From positions 1 through 45,863 of the forward strand of contig JANXQL010000182.1 of the NCBI GenBank assembly GCA_025356815.1: 45,863 bases of DNA, read 5' to 3'. Below the pieces are notes generated by a model, which had not been told where the DNA came from, ran no database searches, and saw only the letters and a list, made by a program, of their open reading frames with translations. Positions 19,591 to 28,614 of this stretch are shown one piece after another. The stretch comes from Pseudomonadota bacterium. GTDB lineage: Bacteria > Pseudomonadota > Gammaproteobacteria > Steroidobacterales > Steroidobacteraceae. Position 1 is the first letter of the stretch; each line of letters starts with the position of its first letter. The position numbers were made by a program, and so were the translations under genes.

Positions 19591-21237
19591 GTGACAGACC
19601 AGAACGACGACCTGCTCGGCGATCACATGCAGGCATGGTCCATGACCGTGGACCGTTTCATCACCCATGCGGCCCGCTGGAATGGCCAGCACGAGCTCGT
19701 CAGCCGTCAGGCCGACGGTTCGATCGCTCGCAGTACTTGGGAGGCCACTGCCCGGCGCGCGCGCCAGCTGTCGTCGGTACTGGCCGAGGCCGGCATCCGG
19801 CCCGGCGACCGCATCGCGACCATGGCGATGAACTCCGCCCGCCACGTCGAGGCCTGGTACGGAATCATGGGTTACGGCGCGGTGTGCCACACGCTCAACC
19901 CGCGGCTGTTCGAGGAGCAGCTGGTCTACATCATCAATCACGCCGCCGACCGCTGGCTGGTGGCCGATCCGCAGTTCGCACCGCTGATCGAGAAGTTGCG
20001 ACCCCGCTGCCCGACGCTGGAGCGCGTGGTCTACCTGTGCGGTCCGGCTGGACTGCCGGCCGCTGCGGGCGCGGCCGACTACGAGAGCCTGATCGAAGGC
20101 CGCCCGGTCGACGTGCCGTGGGGCACCGTCGGTGAGCACGCGCCGGCCGCGCTGTGCTACACCTCCGGCACCACCGGTCACCCGAAGGGCGTGCTGTACT
20201 CGCATCGCTCGCAGGTACTGCACGCGCTGATATGCGCGCAGCGCGACACGATGGGCATGTCGGTGACCGACTCGGTGCTCGCGGTCGTGCCGATGTTCCA
20301 TGCCAACGCCTGGGCACTGCCGTTCACCGCGGCCGCGACCGGCGCCAAGTTCGTGCTGCCCGGCGCGCGACTCGACGGCGCCTCGCTGTACGAGCTGCTA
20401 GAGACCGAGGGCGTGACATTGTCCGCCGCCGTGCCGACCGTCTGGCAGGGGCTGCTCGACTACCTGACGACGAATGGTCTGCGGCTCAAGACGCTGCGCC
20501 GGGTGATCATCGGCGGCAGCGCCGTGACCGAAGGCCTTATCCGCGGCTTTCGCGACGGCCATGGGGTCGAGGTACTGCACGCCTGGGGCATGACCGAGAT
20601 GTCGCCGATCGGCACGATTTCCGGCGCGCCGCCACCGGCGGTCGGGGCGATGGACGACGACACGCGCCTCGCGTTCAACCTCAAGCAGGGCCGCACACCG
20701 TTCGGCATCGACATGAAGATCACCGATGACGACGGCGTGCGCCTCGCGCAGGACGGCGTTGCGCAGGGCCACGTGCGCGTGCAGGGACCGGCGATCATCG
20801 CGCGCTACTTCCGCGAGGCAGAGCAGGTGCTCGATGCGGAAGGCTACTTCGACACCGGCGACATCGCGACCATCGACCCGCACGGCTACATGCAGATCAC
20901 CGATCGCGCCAAGGACGTGATCAAGTCCGGCGGCGAGTGGATCAGTTCGGTGGAGATCGAGAACGTCGCCGCGAGCCATCCGAAGGCGCTGATGGCGGCG
21001 GTGATCGGCGTCCCGCACCCGCGCTGGCGCGAGCGGCCGCATTTGATCGTGCAGTTGCGCCCCGGGCAGCAGGCGACGCCTGCCGAGTTCCTCGACTGGC
21101 TCGACGGCAAGATCGCCAAGTGGTGGATGCCGGATGGCGTGCTGTTCGTTGACGAGATGCCGCTCGGGGCGACCGGCAAGCTCGACAAAAAGGTGCTGCG
21201 GGCCCGCTACGCCGAAGCAGCTACGGTTCGCGACTAG
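19591..21237 (+). CDS. Acyl-CoA synthetase (AMP-forming, medium/long-chain type)
   Basis: A 548-residue ANL-superfamily ligase that activates a carboxylic acid to its CoA thioester through an acyl-adenylate. The P-loop motif is [17 protein letters not shown]. The later motifs are [13 protein letters not shown] and [34 protein letters not shown], with the C-terminal lysine in [12 protein letters not shown]. The N-terminal pattern is that of AlkK-like fatty acyl-CoA ligases; the exact substrate cannot be told. The start is a GTG preceded by AGGGGGAG at a good distance. It is divergent from glyQ, and a terminator follows at 21311-21334, so it is probably monocistronic. Confidence 0.87.
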   Translation: MTDQNDDLLGDHMQAWSMTVDRFITHAARWNGQHELVSRQADGSIARSTWEATARRARQLSSVLAEAGIRPGDRIATMAMNSARHVEAWYGIMGYGAVCHTLNPRLFEEQLVYIINHAADRWLVADPQFAPLIEKLRPRCPTLERVVYLCGPAGLPAAAGAADYESLIEGRPVDVPWGTVGEHAPAALCYTSGTTGHPKGVLYSHRSQVLHALICAQRDTMGMSVTDSVLAVVPMFHANAWALPFTAAATGAKFVLPGARLDGASLYELLETEGVTLSAAVPTVWQGLLDYLTTNGLRLKTLRRVIIGGSAVTEGLIRGFRDGHGVEVLHAWGMTEMSPIGTISGAPPPAVGAMDDDTRLAFNLKQGRTPFGIDMKITDDDGVRLAQDGVAQGHVRVQGPAIIARYFREAEQVLDAEGYFDTGDIATIDPHGYMQITDRAKDVIKSGGEWISSVEIENVAASHPKALMAAVIGVPHPRWRERPHLIVQLRPGQQATPAEFLDWLDGKIAKWWMPDGVLFVDEMPLGATGKLDKKVLRARYAEAATVRD

Positions 21238-21239
21238 AG

Positions 21240-21256
21240 CGCACTATTTCGGTGCA
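21240..21256 (+). promoter_or_regulatory. NtrC-type enhancer site 1 upstream of glnA
   Basis: CGCACTATTTCGGTGCA fits the NtrC dyad TGCAC-N7-GTGCA with one end mismatch. Its centre is about 130 bases before the predicted glnA transcription start and 31 bases, about three helical turns, from site 2. Its left end touches the last bases after the acyl-CoA synthetase stop codon. Confidence 0.75.
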
Positions 21257-21270
21257 TTTAACGGGTCGAG

Positions 21271-21287
21271 TGCACTATAGTAGTGCG
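21271..21287 (+). promoter_or_regulatory. NtrC-type enhancer site 2 upstream of glnA
   Basis: TGCACTATAGTAGTGCG is a near-perfect dyad (TGCACTA...TAGTGCG) of the NtrC class. Its centre is about 99 bases before the predicted start. The paired spacing resembles the two strong sites of the enteric glnAp2 enhancer. Confidence 0.75.
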
Positions 21288-21310
21288 CCTGGGCCTTCCT
21301 TGCTGGCGAT

Positions 21311-21334
21311 TCAGGCAGCTAACTGCCTGATTTT
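21311..21334 (+). terminator. Intrinsic terminator between the NtrC sites and the glnA promoter
   Basis: TCAGGCAG (21311-21318) pairs perfectly with CTGCCTGA (21323-21330) around the loop CTAA, followed by TTTT (21331-21334). It probably ends the acyl-CoA synthetase transcript, 74 bases after its stop, and so shields the glnA promoter from read-through. Confidence 0.7.
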
Positions 21335-21351
21335 GCGTCAAAAGGGTGCAT

Positions 21352-21367
21352 GGGCACGAATCCTGCA
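21352..21367 (+). promoter_or_regulatory. Sigma-54 promoter of glnA
   Basis: GGGCACGAATCCTGCA aligns with TGGCACG-N4-TTGCA with only two mismatches. The invariant GG (21353-21354) and GC (21365-21366) are ten bases apart, as required. Transcription should start near 21378, about 40 bases before glnA. Confidence 0.8.
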
Positions 21368-21417
21368 CTGAACTCTGTCTCGACTACATGACCCTGCCCG
21401 CCCTCTGGAGGTTTGCG

Positions 21418-22830
21418 ATGACGACTCCCGCTGATGTGGTGAAGATGATCAAGGATAAGGAACTGCGCTACGCGGACCTGCGCTTTACGGACACTCGCGG
21501 CAAAGAGCACCACGTCACGATCCCGACCAAGTACGTGACCGAGGAATTCTTCGTCGACGGCAAGATGTTCGACGGCTCCTCGATCTCCGGCTGGAAGGGC
21601 ATCAACGAGTCGGACATGATCCTCATGCCGGACGCCTCGACCGTGGTCGTCGACCCGTTCTTCGAGGAGGCGACGCTCAACATCCGCTGCGACATCATCG
21701 AACCGGCGACGATGCAGGGCTATGAGCGCGACCCGCGCTCGCTCGCCAAGCGCGCCGAGGCCTACCTCAAGAGCACCGGCATCGCCGACCGCGCGCTGTT
21801 CGGACCGGAGAACGAGTTCTTCGTCTTCGACGATGTGAAGTGGAAGTCGGAGATGCACACGGCCTCCTACGCGATCAATTCCGGCCAGGGCGCCTGGAAC
21901 AGCAACAGCGACTTCGCCGACGGCAACCGCGGCCACCGGCCGGGCGTCAAGGGCGGCTACTTCCCGGTCCCGCCGGTCGACCAGCTGCACGACATTCGCG
22001 GCGCGATGTGCGGCGCGCTCGAGGAGATGGGCCTGGACGTCGAGGTGCATCACCACGAGGTGGCCACGGGCGGGCAGTGCGAGATCGGCGTCGGCGCCAA
22101 CACGCTGACCAAGAAGGCCGACGAGGTGCAGATCCTCAAGTACGCGATCCTCAACGTCGCGCATGGCTACGGCAAGACGGCGACGTTCATGCCTAAGCCG
22201 CTGGTTGGCGACAATGGTAGCGGCATGCACGTGCACCAGTCGCTGTCGAAGGACGGAAAGAACATCTTCGCGGGCGACAAGTACGCCGGCCTGTCCGAGA
22301 CGTGCCTGTATTACATCGGCGGCATCATCAAGCATGCCAAGGCGGTCAATGCGTTCACGAACGCGTCGACCAACAGCTACAAGCGCCTGGTGCCTGGGTT
22401 CGAGGCGCCGGTCATGCTCGCGTACTCCGCGCGCAACCGCTCGGCGTCGATCCGCATCCCGTTCGTGTCCAGCCCGAAGGCGCGCCGCATCGAGGTCCGC
22501 TTCCCGGACTCGACCGCGAACCCGTACTTCGCGTTCGCTGCGATGATGATGGCAGGCCTTGACGGCATCCAGAACAAGATCCACCCGGGCGACCCGGCCG
22601 ACAAGGATCTGTACGACCTCGAGCCGGAAGAGGCCAAGCACATCCCGACCGTGTGCCACTCGCTGGACATGGCCCTCGAGGCGCTCGACAAGGACCGCGA
22701 GTTCCTGAAGAAGGGCGGCGTGTTCACCGACGACCTGATCGACGCCTACATCGGCTTGAAGATGCAGGAAGTCACCCGGCTGCGGATGACCACGCATCCG
22801 GTCGAGTTCGACATGTACTACAGCCTGTGA
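21418..22830 (+). CDS. glnA: Glutamine synthetase type I
   Basis: A 470-residue GSI-beta enzyme forming glutamine from glutamate, ammonia and ATP; it assembles as a dodecamer. Signatures include [52 protein letters not shown] and [12 protein letters not shown]. Tyr399 in [14 protein letters not shown] is the expected adenylylation site, so GlnE control is likely. The ATG at 21418 is chosen over an in-frame ATG at 21346, since GGAGG lies seven bases before it and the sigma-54 promoter would overlap the longer form. Two NtrC sites and ntrBC downstream predict induction under nitrogen limitation. Confidence 0.98.
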   Translation: MTTPADVVKMIKDKELRYADLRFTDTRGKEHHVTIPTKYVTEEFFVDGKMFDGSSISGWKGINESDMILMPDASTVVVDPFFEEATLNIRCDIIEPATMQGYERDPRSLAKRAEAYLKSTGIADRALFGPENEFFVFDDVKWKSEMHTASYAINSGQGAWNSNSDFADGNRGHRPGVKGGYFPVPPVDQLHDIRGAMCGALEEMGLDVEVHHHEVATGGQCEIGVGANTLTKKADEVQILKYAILNVAHGYGKTATFMPKPLVGDNGSGMHVHQSLSKDGKNIFAGDKYAGLSETCLYYIGGIIKHAKAVNAFTNASTNSYKRLVPGFEAPVMLAYSARNRSASIRIPFVSSPKARRIEVRFPDSTANPYFAFAAMMMAGLDGIQNKIHPGDPADKDLYDLEPEEAKHIPTVCHSLDMALEALDKDREFLKKGGVFTDDLIDAYIGLKMQEVTRLRMTTHPVEFDMYYSL

Positions 22831-22837
22831 CCGCCCT

Positions 22838-22870
22838 CCGGGCCCAGTGCAGGCACTGCACCGGGCCCGG
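22838..22870 (+). terminator. GC-rich hairpin after glnA
   Basis: GTGCA and TGCAC flank a five-base loop, and outer GGGCC/GGCCC segments extend the stem with a small mismatch. It starts seven bases after the glnA stop. There is no T-run, so it may attenuate rather than fully end transcription into the ntrBC block. Confidence 0.4.
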
Positions 22871-22927
22871 AACCGTGATCCGCTACCCGAATCCGCACGG
22901 CCAGGAGTCGCCACGGCGACAGGTTCT

Positions 22928-22956
22928 TTGTCACACCGGAGGCGAAGGACTATGCT
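22928..22956 (+). promoter_or_regulatory. Sigma-70-type promoter for the DUF4124-ntrBC genes
   Basis: TTGTCA (22928-22933) and TATGCT (22951-22956) are exactly 17 bases apart. The start codon comes six bases after the -10, so transcription would start at or next to the A of the ATG. This suggests a leaderless message and a basal promoter for ntrBC separate from glnA. Confidence 0.55.
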
Positions 22957-22962
22957 GACCTC

Positions 22963-23547
22963 ATGCGCTCGCGGCTCCCACGACCCTGTCGGCTCCTGCT
23001 CGCCGTCGCCCTCGTCGGCGTCGCCTTTGCCGCACACGGCGGCACACAACTTTATAAATGGGTCGACGCCAATGGCGTTACCCACTACTCGGACGTGCCT
23101 GAACCCGGCGCCGTCTCCGTCGAGGTCGGTAGCGCCCAGGGCTACGGCGCGCCCGCGCATCCGACCTTCGCCCGTAGCGGCGTCGCGCGCAGCGACGCCA
23201 GTGCGCCCGGCGTCTCCTACACCGCCCTCACGATCAGCGCGCCCGCGGACGGCGCGGTGGTATGGGGTGCCGACGGTCGCGTCGGCGTCAGTGCGGCCGT
23301 AGAGCCCGGCCTCGCGAGCGGTCACCACCTATGGTTCGTCCTCGACGGTCAGCGCCAACCGGAACCCGCCAACGGACTGTCCGCACAGCTGCCGGTGCCG
23401 CGTGGCACGCACACGATCGCAGCGACGATCACCGATGCGAACGGCACCGAGCTGATTTCCGCCGCCGGTGTCTCTTTCGCGGTGCGTCAGAACTCGGTGA
23501 TCACGCCGCCGATCGGTCCCGCACTGCCGAAGAAACGCCACGGCTGA
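22963..23547 (+). CDS. DUF4124 domain secreted protein
   Basis: A 194-residue protein with a signal peptide (about residues 1-26, ending near AAHG). A DUF4124 motif follows: LYKWVDANGVTHYSDVPEPGA. The C-terminal half (from about residue 85) looks like a beta-sandwich of Ig-like type: ISAPADGAVVWG, HHLWFVLDGQ and GTHTIAATITDANG. DUF4124 proteins are commonly found between glnA and ntrB in gammaproteobacteria, but their role is unknown. It should act in the periplasm. No ribosome-binding site is seen near the start, in line with the promoter placed six bases before the ATG. Confidence 0.88.
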   Translation: MRSRLPRPCRLLLAVALVGVAFAAHGGTQLYKWVDANGVTHYSDVPEPGAVSVEVGSAQGYGAPAHPTFARSGVARSDASAPGVSYTALTISAPADGAVVWGADGRVGVSAAVEPGLASGHHLWFVLDGQRQPEPANGLSAQLPVPRGTHTIAATITDANGTELISAAGVSFAVRQNSVITPPIGPALPKKRHG

Positions 23548-23577
23548 CGGCACGCCGCGCGCGCGCGGGAGTCCGTC

Positions 23578-24657
23578 ATGGCGCGTGAAGCGATTGCGCT
23601 TGCGGACGAGGCGCACGGCGCGCTGCTCGACTCGCTCGCCACGGCGCTGCTGATCCTTGGCCCGCGCGGTGACATCGAATACCTGAACGCCGCTGCGCAA
23701 ACGCTGATCGCGGTCGGCATCAACCAGGCCCGCGGCCGCCGGCTGGTCGAACTGCTGCGCGACGCCGAACCCCTGCAGGCGATCGTCGAGCGGGCCCGCG
23801 ATGGCGGCGAACCGATCGCCCACCGCCAGCTGCGCGTCGTGCCGGTCGCACGCGCCGACAGCCAGTTCGTGGTCGACTGCACCGCCTCGATGCTCGATGC
23901 CGAGCGCGTGCTGCTCGAGATCTCTGACACGACCCGCCAGCAGCGCATCAGCCGCGACACGGCGCTGCTGACGCAGCTCGACGGCAACCGCCTGATGGTC
24001 CGACAGCTCGCCCATGAGATCAAGAACCCGCTCGGTGGGCTGCGCGGCGCGGCGCAGTTGCTCGAGCGCGAGCTACCCTCCGAGCCGTTGAAGGAATACA
24101 CGCGCCTGATCATCCGCGAGGCCGACCGGCTGCGCGCGCTGGTTGACAATCTGCTCGGGCCGGGCGGCGTGCCGCACAAGGCCGATGTCAATCCGCACGA
24201 GATGCTCCAGCACGTGTTCCAGCTGCTGCGCAACGAAGCCCCGGCCGGCGTGCAGATCGTGCGCGATTACGACCCGAGCCTGCCGAGCGTGCATGTCGAC
24301 CGTGACCAGATCATCCAGGCGATGCTGAACCTCGGGCGCAACGCCGTGCAGGCTCTGGACGGGCATGGGCGCCTGACGCTGCGCACGCGCGCGATCGTCA
24401 ACGCGACCATCGGCGCGCGACGCCATCGCGTGGTCGCCTCCATTCAGTTCGAGGACGACGGGCCGGGCGTGCCGCCCGAGCTTGCCGACACGATCTTCTA
24501 TCCGCTCGTGACCAGCCGGGCCGATGGCACGGGCCTCGGACTTGCGGTCGCGCAGGACCTCGTGACCCGCCACGGCGGCCTGATTGAGTTCGACAGTAGA
24601 CGCGGATACACGCTGTTCACGCTGCTGCTGCCCTTCGATGGAGTATCCAATGGCTGA
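23578..24657 (+). CDS. ntrB: Nitrogen regulation sensor kinase NtrB (GlnL)
   Basis: A 359-residue cytoplasmic histidine kinase/phosphatase that controls NtrC in response to the PII protein. An N-terminal PAS domain (about 15-120) has no membrane segment. The phospho-acceptor is His146 in RQLAHEIKNPLGGLRGAAQLL. The ATPase domain shows the N box NLGRNAVQAL, DDGPGVPPEL and GTGLGLAVAQDLVTRHGG. The start is 31 bases after the DUF4124 gene, and the end overlaps ntrC by eight bases. Confidence 0.96.
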   Translation: MAREAIALADEAHGALLDSLATALLILGPRGDIEYLNAAAQTLIAVGINQARGRRLVELLRDAEPLQAIVERARDGGEPIAHRQLRVVPVARADSQFVVDCTASMLDAERVLLEISDTTRQQRISRDTALLTQLDGNRLMVRQLAHEIKNPLGGLRGAAQLLERELPSEPLKEYTRLIIREADRLRALVDNLLGPGGVPHKADVNPHEMLQHVFQLLRNEAPAGVQIVRDYDPSLPSVHVDRDQIIQAMLNLGRNAVQALDGHGRLTLRTRAIVNATIGARRHRVVASIQFEDDGPGVPPELADTIFYPLVTSRADGTGLGLAVAQDLVTRHGGLIEFDSRRGYTLFTLLLPFDGVSNG

Positions 24658-26074
24658 TTCCCTCAGAGTCTGGCTCGTCGACGACGATGCCTCGATCCGC
24701 TGGGTGCTGGAGCGAGCCCTGAAGGCCAGCGGCATGACGGCGCGCGTGTTCGAGGACGCGCAGAGCGCCCTCGAGGCGCTCGACGAGCAGGAACCGGACG
24801 TGCTGATCACGGACATCCGCATGCCGGGCAAGAGCGGACTGAAGCTGCTCGAGGAGGTGCAGGTGGCGCACCCGCGGCTGCCGGTGATCGTGATGACCGC
24901 GCACACCGACCTCGACGCCGCCGTCGCCGCCTACCAGGGCGGCGCGTTCGAGTATCTGCCCAAGCCCTTCGACATTGACGAGGCGGTCGCGCTCGTGCGC
25001 CGCGCCGCGCACCAGGCGCCGCCTGCCGGTGCCGGTCGGGTCGACACGACCGAGATCCCCGAGCTGCTCGGCCACGCGCCCGCGATGCAGGAGGTGTTCC
25101 GTTCGATCGGCCGCCTGTCGCGCTCGAGCATGACGGTGCTGATCAACGGCGAGTCCGGTACCGGCAAGGAACTGGTCGCGCACGCGCTGCACCGACACAG
25201 CCCGCGAGCCGGCAAGCCATTCATTGCGCTGAACACGTCGGCGTTCACGCCCGACCTGCTCGAGTCAGAGCTGTTTGGCCACGAGAAGGGGGCGTTCACC
25301 GGCGCCGACGCGCTGCGCCGCGGGCGCTTCGAGCAGGCGGATGGCGGCGCGCTGTTCCTCGATGAGATCGGCGACATGTCCAAGGCACTGCAGACACGAC
25401 TGCTGCGCGTGCTGGCCGAGAGCGAGTTCTACCGGGTAGGCGGCAATACCGCGATCCGCGTCGACGTGCGCGTGATCGCCGCCACCCATCAGGACCTCGA
25501 GGCTCGCGTGGCGAGCGGCCTGTTCCGCGAGGACCTGCTGCACCGGCTCAACGTCATCCGCATCACGCTGCCGCCGTTGCGCGCTCGGCGCGAGGACATC
25601 CCGGTGCTGCTGCGCCACTACCTCGCCGCAGCCGCCCGCGAGCTCGGCGTCGACCCCAAGCAGCTGACGCCCGCCGCCGAGCGGCTACTGGTCGCTTCCG
25701 ACTGGGCCGGCAACGTCCGCCAGCTGGTCAACATCTGCAGAAGGCTCACCGTCGCGGCGCCCGGCAGCGAGATCCGTCCGGAGGACGTTCCGGTCGAGAT
25801 CGGCGGCGGTGGCGGCGCCACCGTGCAGGACGACTGGGCGCGTGCGCTGGAGCAGTGGGCGAGAGGCCGGGCCGAGGCGGGCGGCGAGCCGCTGCTGGAT
25901 GCTGCACTGCCGGAATTCGAACGCACGCTGATCCGGGTCGCCCTTGCGCGATCCGAAGGCCGGCGCCAGGACGCGGCCAAGGTACTCGGCTGGGGTCGCA
26001 ACACGCTCACTCGCAAGATGCGTGAACTGGGCATGGAGCGCGGCACGCTGGACGAGGCAGTGACCGCCGCGTGA
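24650..26074 (+). CDS. ntrC: Nitrogen regulation response regulator NtrC (GlnG)
   Basis: A 474-residue sigma-54 enhancer-binding activator. The receiver domain has the acidic pair VDDD and phospho-acceptor Asp55 (LITDIRMPG). The AAA+ domain has Walker A GESGTGKE, the sigma-54 contact loop GAFTGA and Walker B GGALFLDEIGDM. The C-terminal Fis-type helix-turn-helix is RRQDAAKVLGWGRNTLTRKMREL. The ATG at 24650 is chosen because GGAG lies six bases upstream; in-frame starts at 24584 and 24638 lie inside ntrB. It is the expected activator of the glnA promoter upstream. Confidence 0.97.
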   Translation: MADSLRVWLVDDDASIRWVLERALKASGMTARVFEDAQSALEALDEQEPDVLITDIRMPGKSGLKLLEEVQVAHPRLPVIVMTAHTDLDAAVAAYQGGAFEYLPKPFDIDEAVALVRRAAHQAPPAGAGRVDTTEIPELLGHAPAMQEVFRSIGRLSRSSMTVLINGESGTGKELVAHALHRHSPRAGKPFIALNTSAFTPDLLESELFGHEKGAFTGADALRRGRFEQADGGALFLDEIGDMSKALQTRLLRVLAESEFYRVGGNTAIRVDVRVIAATHQDLEARVASGLFREDLLHRLNVIRITLPPLRARREDIPVLLRHYLAAAARELGVDPKQLTPAAERLLVASDWAGNVRQLVNICRRLTVAAPGSEIRPEDVPVEIGGGGGATVQDDWARALEQWARGRAEAGGEPLLDAALPEFERTLIRVALARSEGRRQDAAKVLGWGRNTLTRKMRELGMERGTLDEAVTAA

Positions 26075-26089
26075 GCCTGGGGCGTCGCC

Positions 26090-26095
26090 TATAAT
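26090..26095 (+). promoter_or_regulatory. -10 element just before the MscS-like gene
   Basis: A perfect TATAAT overlaps a first possible ATG (26094) and ends seven bases before the second (26103). The transcription start would then coincide with 26102-26103, which favours the second ATG and a leaderless message. Confidence 0.55.
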
Positions 26096-26102
26096 GGCGC
26101 CG

Positions 26103-27155
26103 ATGGACGCACTTCTGCACCTCGTCGGCCTGCAACCGAACCGCCTGCTGATCGGCAACCCGCTGTCCGACTGGGCGTACGCGCTCGGCCTCGGACTTGC
26201 GACGTTCTGCGTGCTGCTGTTCATGCGCCGCCAGCTGGCCATGCGTACCCGCGGGCTGGACGCTCGCGAACTCCGGCCCGGCCTGAGGCTGCTGCTGGCG
26301 CTGGTACGGCGCACCAAGCTGTTCCCGCTGCTCGCCGCCTCGCTCGGCGCAGGTTCGAAGTACCTCGAGCTGCCACCGCGCGCCGAGAGGGCGACCACCG
26401 CCGTCATCGTCATCATGATCGTGGTACAGCTCGGCCTGTGGGCATCCGCGGCGGTGCGCTTTTACCTCGAGGAGCAGTCGTCCCACTCGAACGATCGCCG
26501 CTCGCAGACGATGGTGACGATCCTGCAGTTCGTTGCAAACCTCTCGATCTGGTCGGTCGTGCTGCTGCTCGCACTGGACAACCTCGGGTTCCAGGTCAAG
26601 GCCCTGCTGACCGGGCTCGGCATCGGCGGCATCGCCGTCGCACTCGCCGTGCAGAACGTGCTCGGCGACCTGCTCGCCTCCGTGTCGATTGCGCTCGACA
26701 AGCCATTCGAGGTCGGCGACACGCTGGTGCTCGAGGGCGGCTACACCGGCGCCGTTGAGGCGATCGGAATCAAGAGCACGCGCCTGCGCAGCATCAGCGG
26801 CGAGCAGATCGTCGTCTCCAATGCGGAGCTGACGCGCGCGCGAATCCGCAACTATGGGCGCATCAGCGAGCGCCGGCTCGTGTTCCACCTGCAGCTCGCC
26901 TACGGCACGCCGGCCGCCCTGCTCGCCGAGGTTCCGGAACTGGTCCGCGCCGCGGTGGCAGCGCGGCCGGAAGCACGCTTCGAGCGCGCGCACCTGGTGG
27001 CGCTGGGGCCCGCGGGATTCGACGTCGAGGCGGTGTACTCAGTGCCCGGCACGGACTACGCGGTCTACCTTGCCGCGGTGCAGGCCATCAACGTCGGCAT
27101 CGTCACGGCATTGGAGCAGCGCGGCATCGCATTCTCGACGCTGCCGCCGCGCTAG
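26103..27155 (+). CDS. MscS family mechanosensitive channel
   Basis: A 350-residue membrane protein. Four N-terminal hydrophobic segments lie near residues 20-40, 60-75, 100-120 and 145-165. The pore helix and beta domain signature follow: GLGIGGIAVALAVQNVLGDLLASVSIALDKPFEVGD, then GIKSTRLRSISGEQIVVSNAEL. The family relieves turgor at osmotic downshock. An ATG at 26094 lies within the TATAAT, so 26103 is preferred. No ribosome-binding site is visible. Confidence 0.9.
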   Translation: MDALLHLVGLQPNRLLIGNPLSDWAYALGLGLATFCVLLFMRRQLAMRTRGLDARELRPGLRLLLALVRRTKLFPLLAASLGAGSKYLELPPRAERATTAVIVIMIVVQLGLWASAAVRFYLEEQSSHSNDRRSQTMVTILQFVANLSIWSVVLLLALDNLGFQVKALLTGLGIGGIAVALAVQNVLGDLLASVSIALDKPFEVGDTLVLEGGYTGAVEAIGIKSTRLRSISGEQIVVSNAELTRARIRNYGRISERRLVFHLQLAYGTPAALLAEVPELVRAAVAARPEARFERAHLVALGPAGFDVEAVYSVPGTDYAVYLAAVQAINVGIVTALEQRGIAFSTLPPR

Positions 27156-28111
27156 CCGCGGCGCGTCGCGTCGAGCGTACCGACCAGTTCCGAGACGTTC
27201 GCGAAGCCGTGCTCGGTCAGGTATGCGGCAATGCCTGCGTTGATCTTCGCGCACACATGCGGATCGTAGAACAGCGCCGTGCCGATGCCGACCGCGCTCG
27301 CCCCGGCGACGATGAACTCCAGCGCGTCGGTCGCGTTGCTGATGCCGCCCTGGCCGATGATCGGCACGCCGTGGCGACGCGCGACCTCGTACACCTGGTG
27401 GACCTTCAGCAGTGCGATCGGCTTGATCGCGGGACCGGACAGCCCGCCCTGGATGTTGCCGATCACCGGCCGGCGCGTCTTCACGTCGATCGCCATGCCC
27501 ATCACGGTGTTGATGACCGCCAGCGCATCGCTGCCGGCCTCGATGCAGGCACGCGCGCTCTCCCGGATGTCCGTCTGGTTCGGCGAGAGCTTGGTGATCA
27601 GCGGCTTCGCCGTCGCCGCACGGCAGGCGGCGACCACCCGACCGCTCATGTCCGGGTAGTTGCCGAACTGCACGCCGCCTTCCTTGACGTTCGGGCAGGA
27701 GATGTTGATCTCCATCGCGTCGATCGGGGAGTCGTCGAAGCGGCGAACGACCTCGACGTATTCGTCGATGGTGCTGCCGGAGACATTGGCGATGAAGCGC
27801 GTCTCGGTGAAATCCAGCGTCGGCAGGATGCTGTCCACGACCCGAACGGCGCCCGGATTCTGCAGCCCGATCGCATTAAGCATGCCCATCGGCGTCTCGT
27901 AGACGCGGTGCGCGGGATTGCCGAGGCGGGCACTGCCGGTCGTACCCTTGAGCACGACCGCGCCGCAGTCACGGTTCGAGAATCCCTCGATGCGGGTGTA
28001 TTCCTCGCCGAAGCCCACGCAGCCGGACAGCAACACGATCGGCGAGGCGAAGCCGAGCCCGCAGAACGTCGTGGCGAGCGAGGCGGGCAGGGGTACACGG
28101 CTGTCGGACAT
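27152..28111 (-). CDS. Dihydroorotate dehydrogenase, class IB-like
   Basis: A 319-residue flavoenzyme of the class 1 dihydroorotate dehydrogenase fold. The catalytic residue is Cys139 in EINISCPNVKEGG, whereas class 2 membrane enzymes use Ser. Other signatures are LKGTTGSARLGNPAHRVYET, MLNAIGLQNPG, ITKLSPNQTDI, IGNIQGGLSGPAIKPIAL and GQGGISNATDALEF. The pattern is closest to the NAD-dependent class IB catalytic subunit, which normally needs an electron-transfer partner, PyrK; none is adjacent. It overlaps the end of the convergent MscS-like gene by four bases. Most gammaproteobacteria use class 2 PyrD, so either this replaces it or serves a related reduction. Confidence 0.85.
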   Translation of the reverse strand: MSDSRVPLPASLATTFCGLGFASPIVLLSGCVGFGEEYTRIEGFSNRDCGAVVLKGTTGSARLGNPAHRVYETPMGMLNAIGLQNPGAVRVVDSILPTLDFTETRFIANVSGSTIDEYVEVVRRFDDSPIDAMEINISCPNVKEGGVQFGNYPDMSGRVVAACRAATAKPLITKLSPNQTDIRESARACIEAGSDALAVINTVMGMAIDVKTRRPVIGNIQGGLSGPAIKPIALLKVHQVYEVARRHGVPIIGQGGISNATDALEFIVAGASAVGIGTALFYDPHVCAKINAGIAAYLTEHGFANVSELVGTLDATRRG

Positions 28112-28117
28112 GCGATG

Positions 28118-28123
28118 ATTATA
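28118..28123 (-). promoter_or_regulatory. -10 element six bases before the dihydroorotate dehydrogenase start
   Basis: The minus strand reads GCTATAAT followed by CATCGC and the ATG. The perfect TATAAT would place the transcription start on the ATG itself. No Shine-Dalgarno sequence fits in between. Confidence 0.6.
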
Positions 28124-28146
28124 GCCGCGCCCACGGCCCCGGACCC

Positions 28147-28614
28147 ATGTTCGACATTATCCTCCTCGAGCCCGAGATCCCGCCGAACACCGGCAATGTC
28201 ATCCGGCTGACCGCCAATACCGGCTGCCGGCTGCACCTGGTGCATCCGCTGGGGTTCTGCCTGTCGGACGCGCAGCTGCGCCGGGCCGGGCTCGACTACC
28301 ACCAGATGGCGCGCGTGCAGGAGCACGCAAACCTCGACGCCTGCCTCGCCGCGGTGCACCCGGCTCGTCTGTACGCGGTCGAGACTGGCGGCACCGTGCG
28401 CTACAGTGATGTCCGCTACCGACCCGGGGACGCGTTCCTGTTCGGTCGCGAGACGAGCGGCCTGCCCACGGACGTGCTGGGACGACTGCCACCGGCGCGG
28501 GTGGTCAACATCCCGATGCGTCCGGGCAACCGCAGCGTCAACCTGTCCAATTCAGTGGCCCTGGTCGTCTACGAGGCCTGGCGCCAGAACGACTTCGCCA
28601 TGGAGAGCCCCTAG
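28147..28614 (+). CDS. trmL: tRNA (cytidine/uridine-2'-O)-methyltransferase TrmL
   Basis: A 155-residue SPOUT methyltransferase that methylates ribose at wobble position 34 of tRNA-Leu species. The whole length matches the YibK/TrmL family: MFDIILLEPEIPPNTGNVIR, then LFGRETSGLP and IPMRPGNRSVNLSNSVALVVYE, the SAM-binding knot. A membrane-protein gene begins on the base after its stop codon. Confidence 0.95.
   Translation: MFDIILLEPEIPPNTGNVIRLTANTGCRLHLVHPLGFCLSDAQLRRAGLDYHQMARVQEHANLDACLAAVHPARLYAVETGGTVRYSDVRYRPGDAFLFGRETSGLPTDVLGRLPPARVVNIPMRPGNRSVNLSNSVALVVYEAWRQNDFAMESP

Noticed and set aside
21290-21303. TGGGCCTTCCTTGC as sigma-54 promoter for glnA
   Set aside because: The GG and GC are only nine bases apart, where ten is needed; the element at 21352-21367 fits far better.
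21319-23328. 669-residue frame antisense to glnA and its promoter
   Set aside because: It crosses the glnA control region and the coding sequences of two clear genes; composition is that of a shadow frame.
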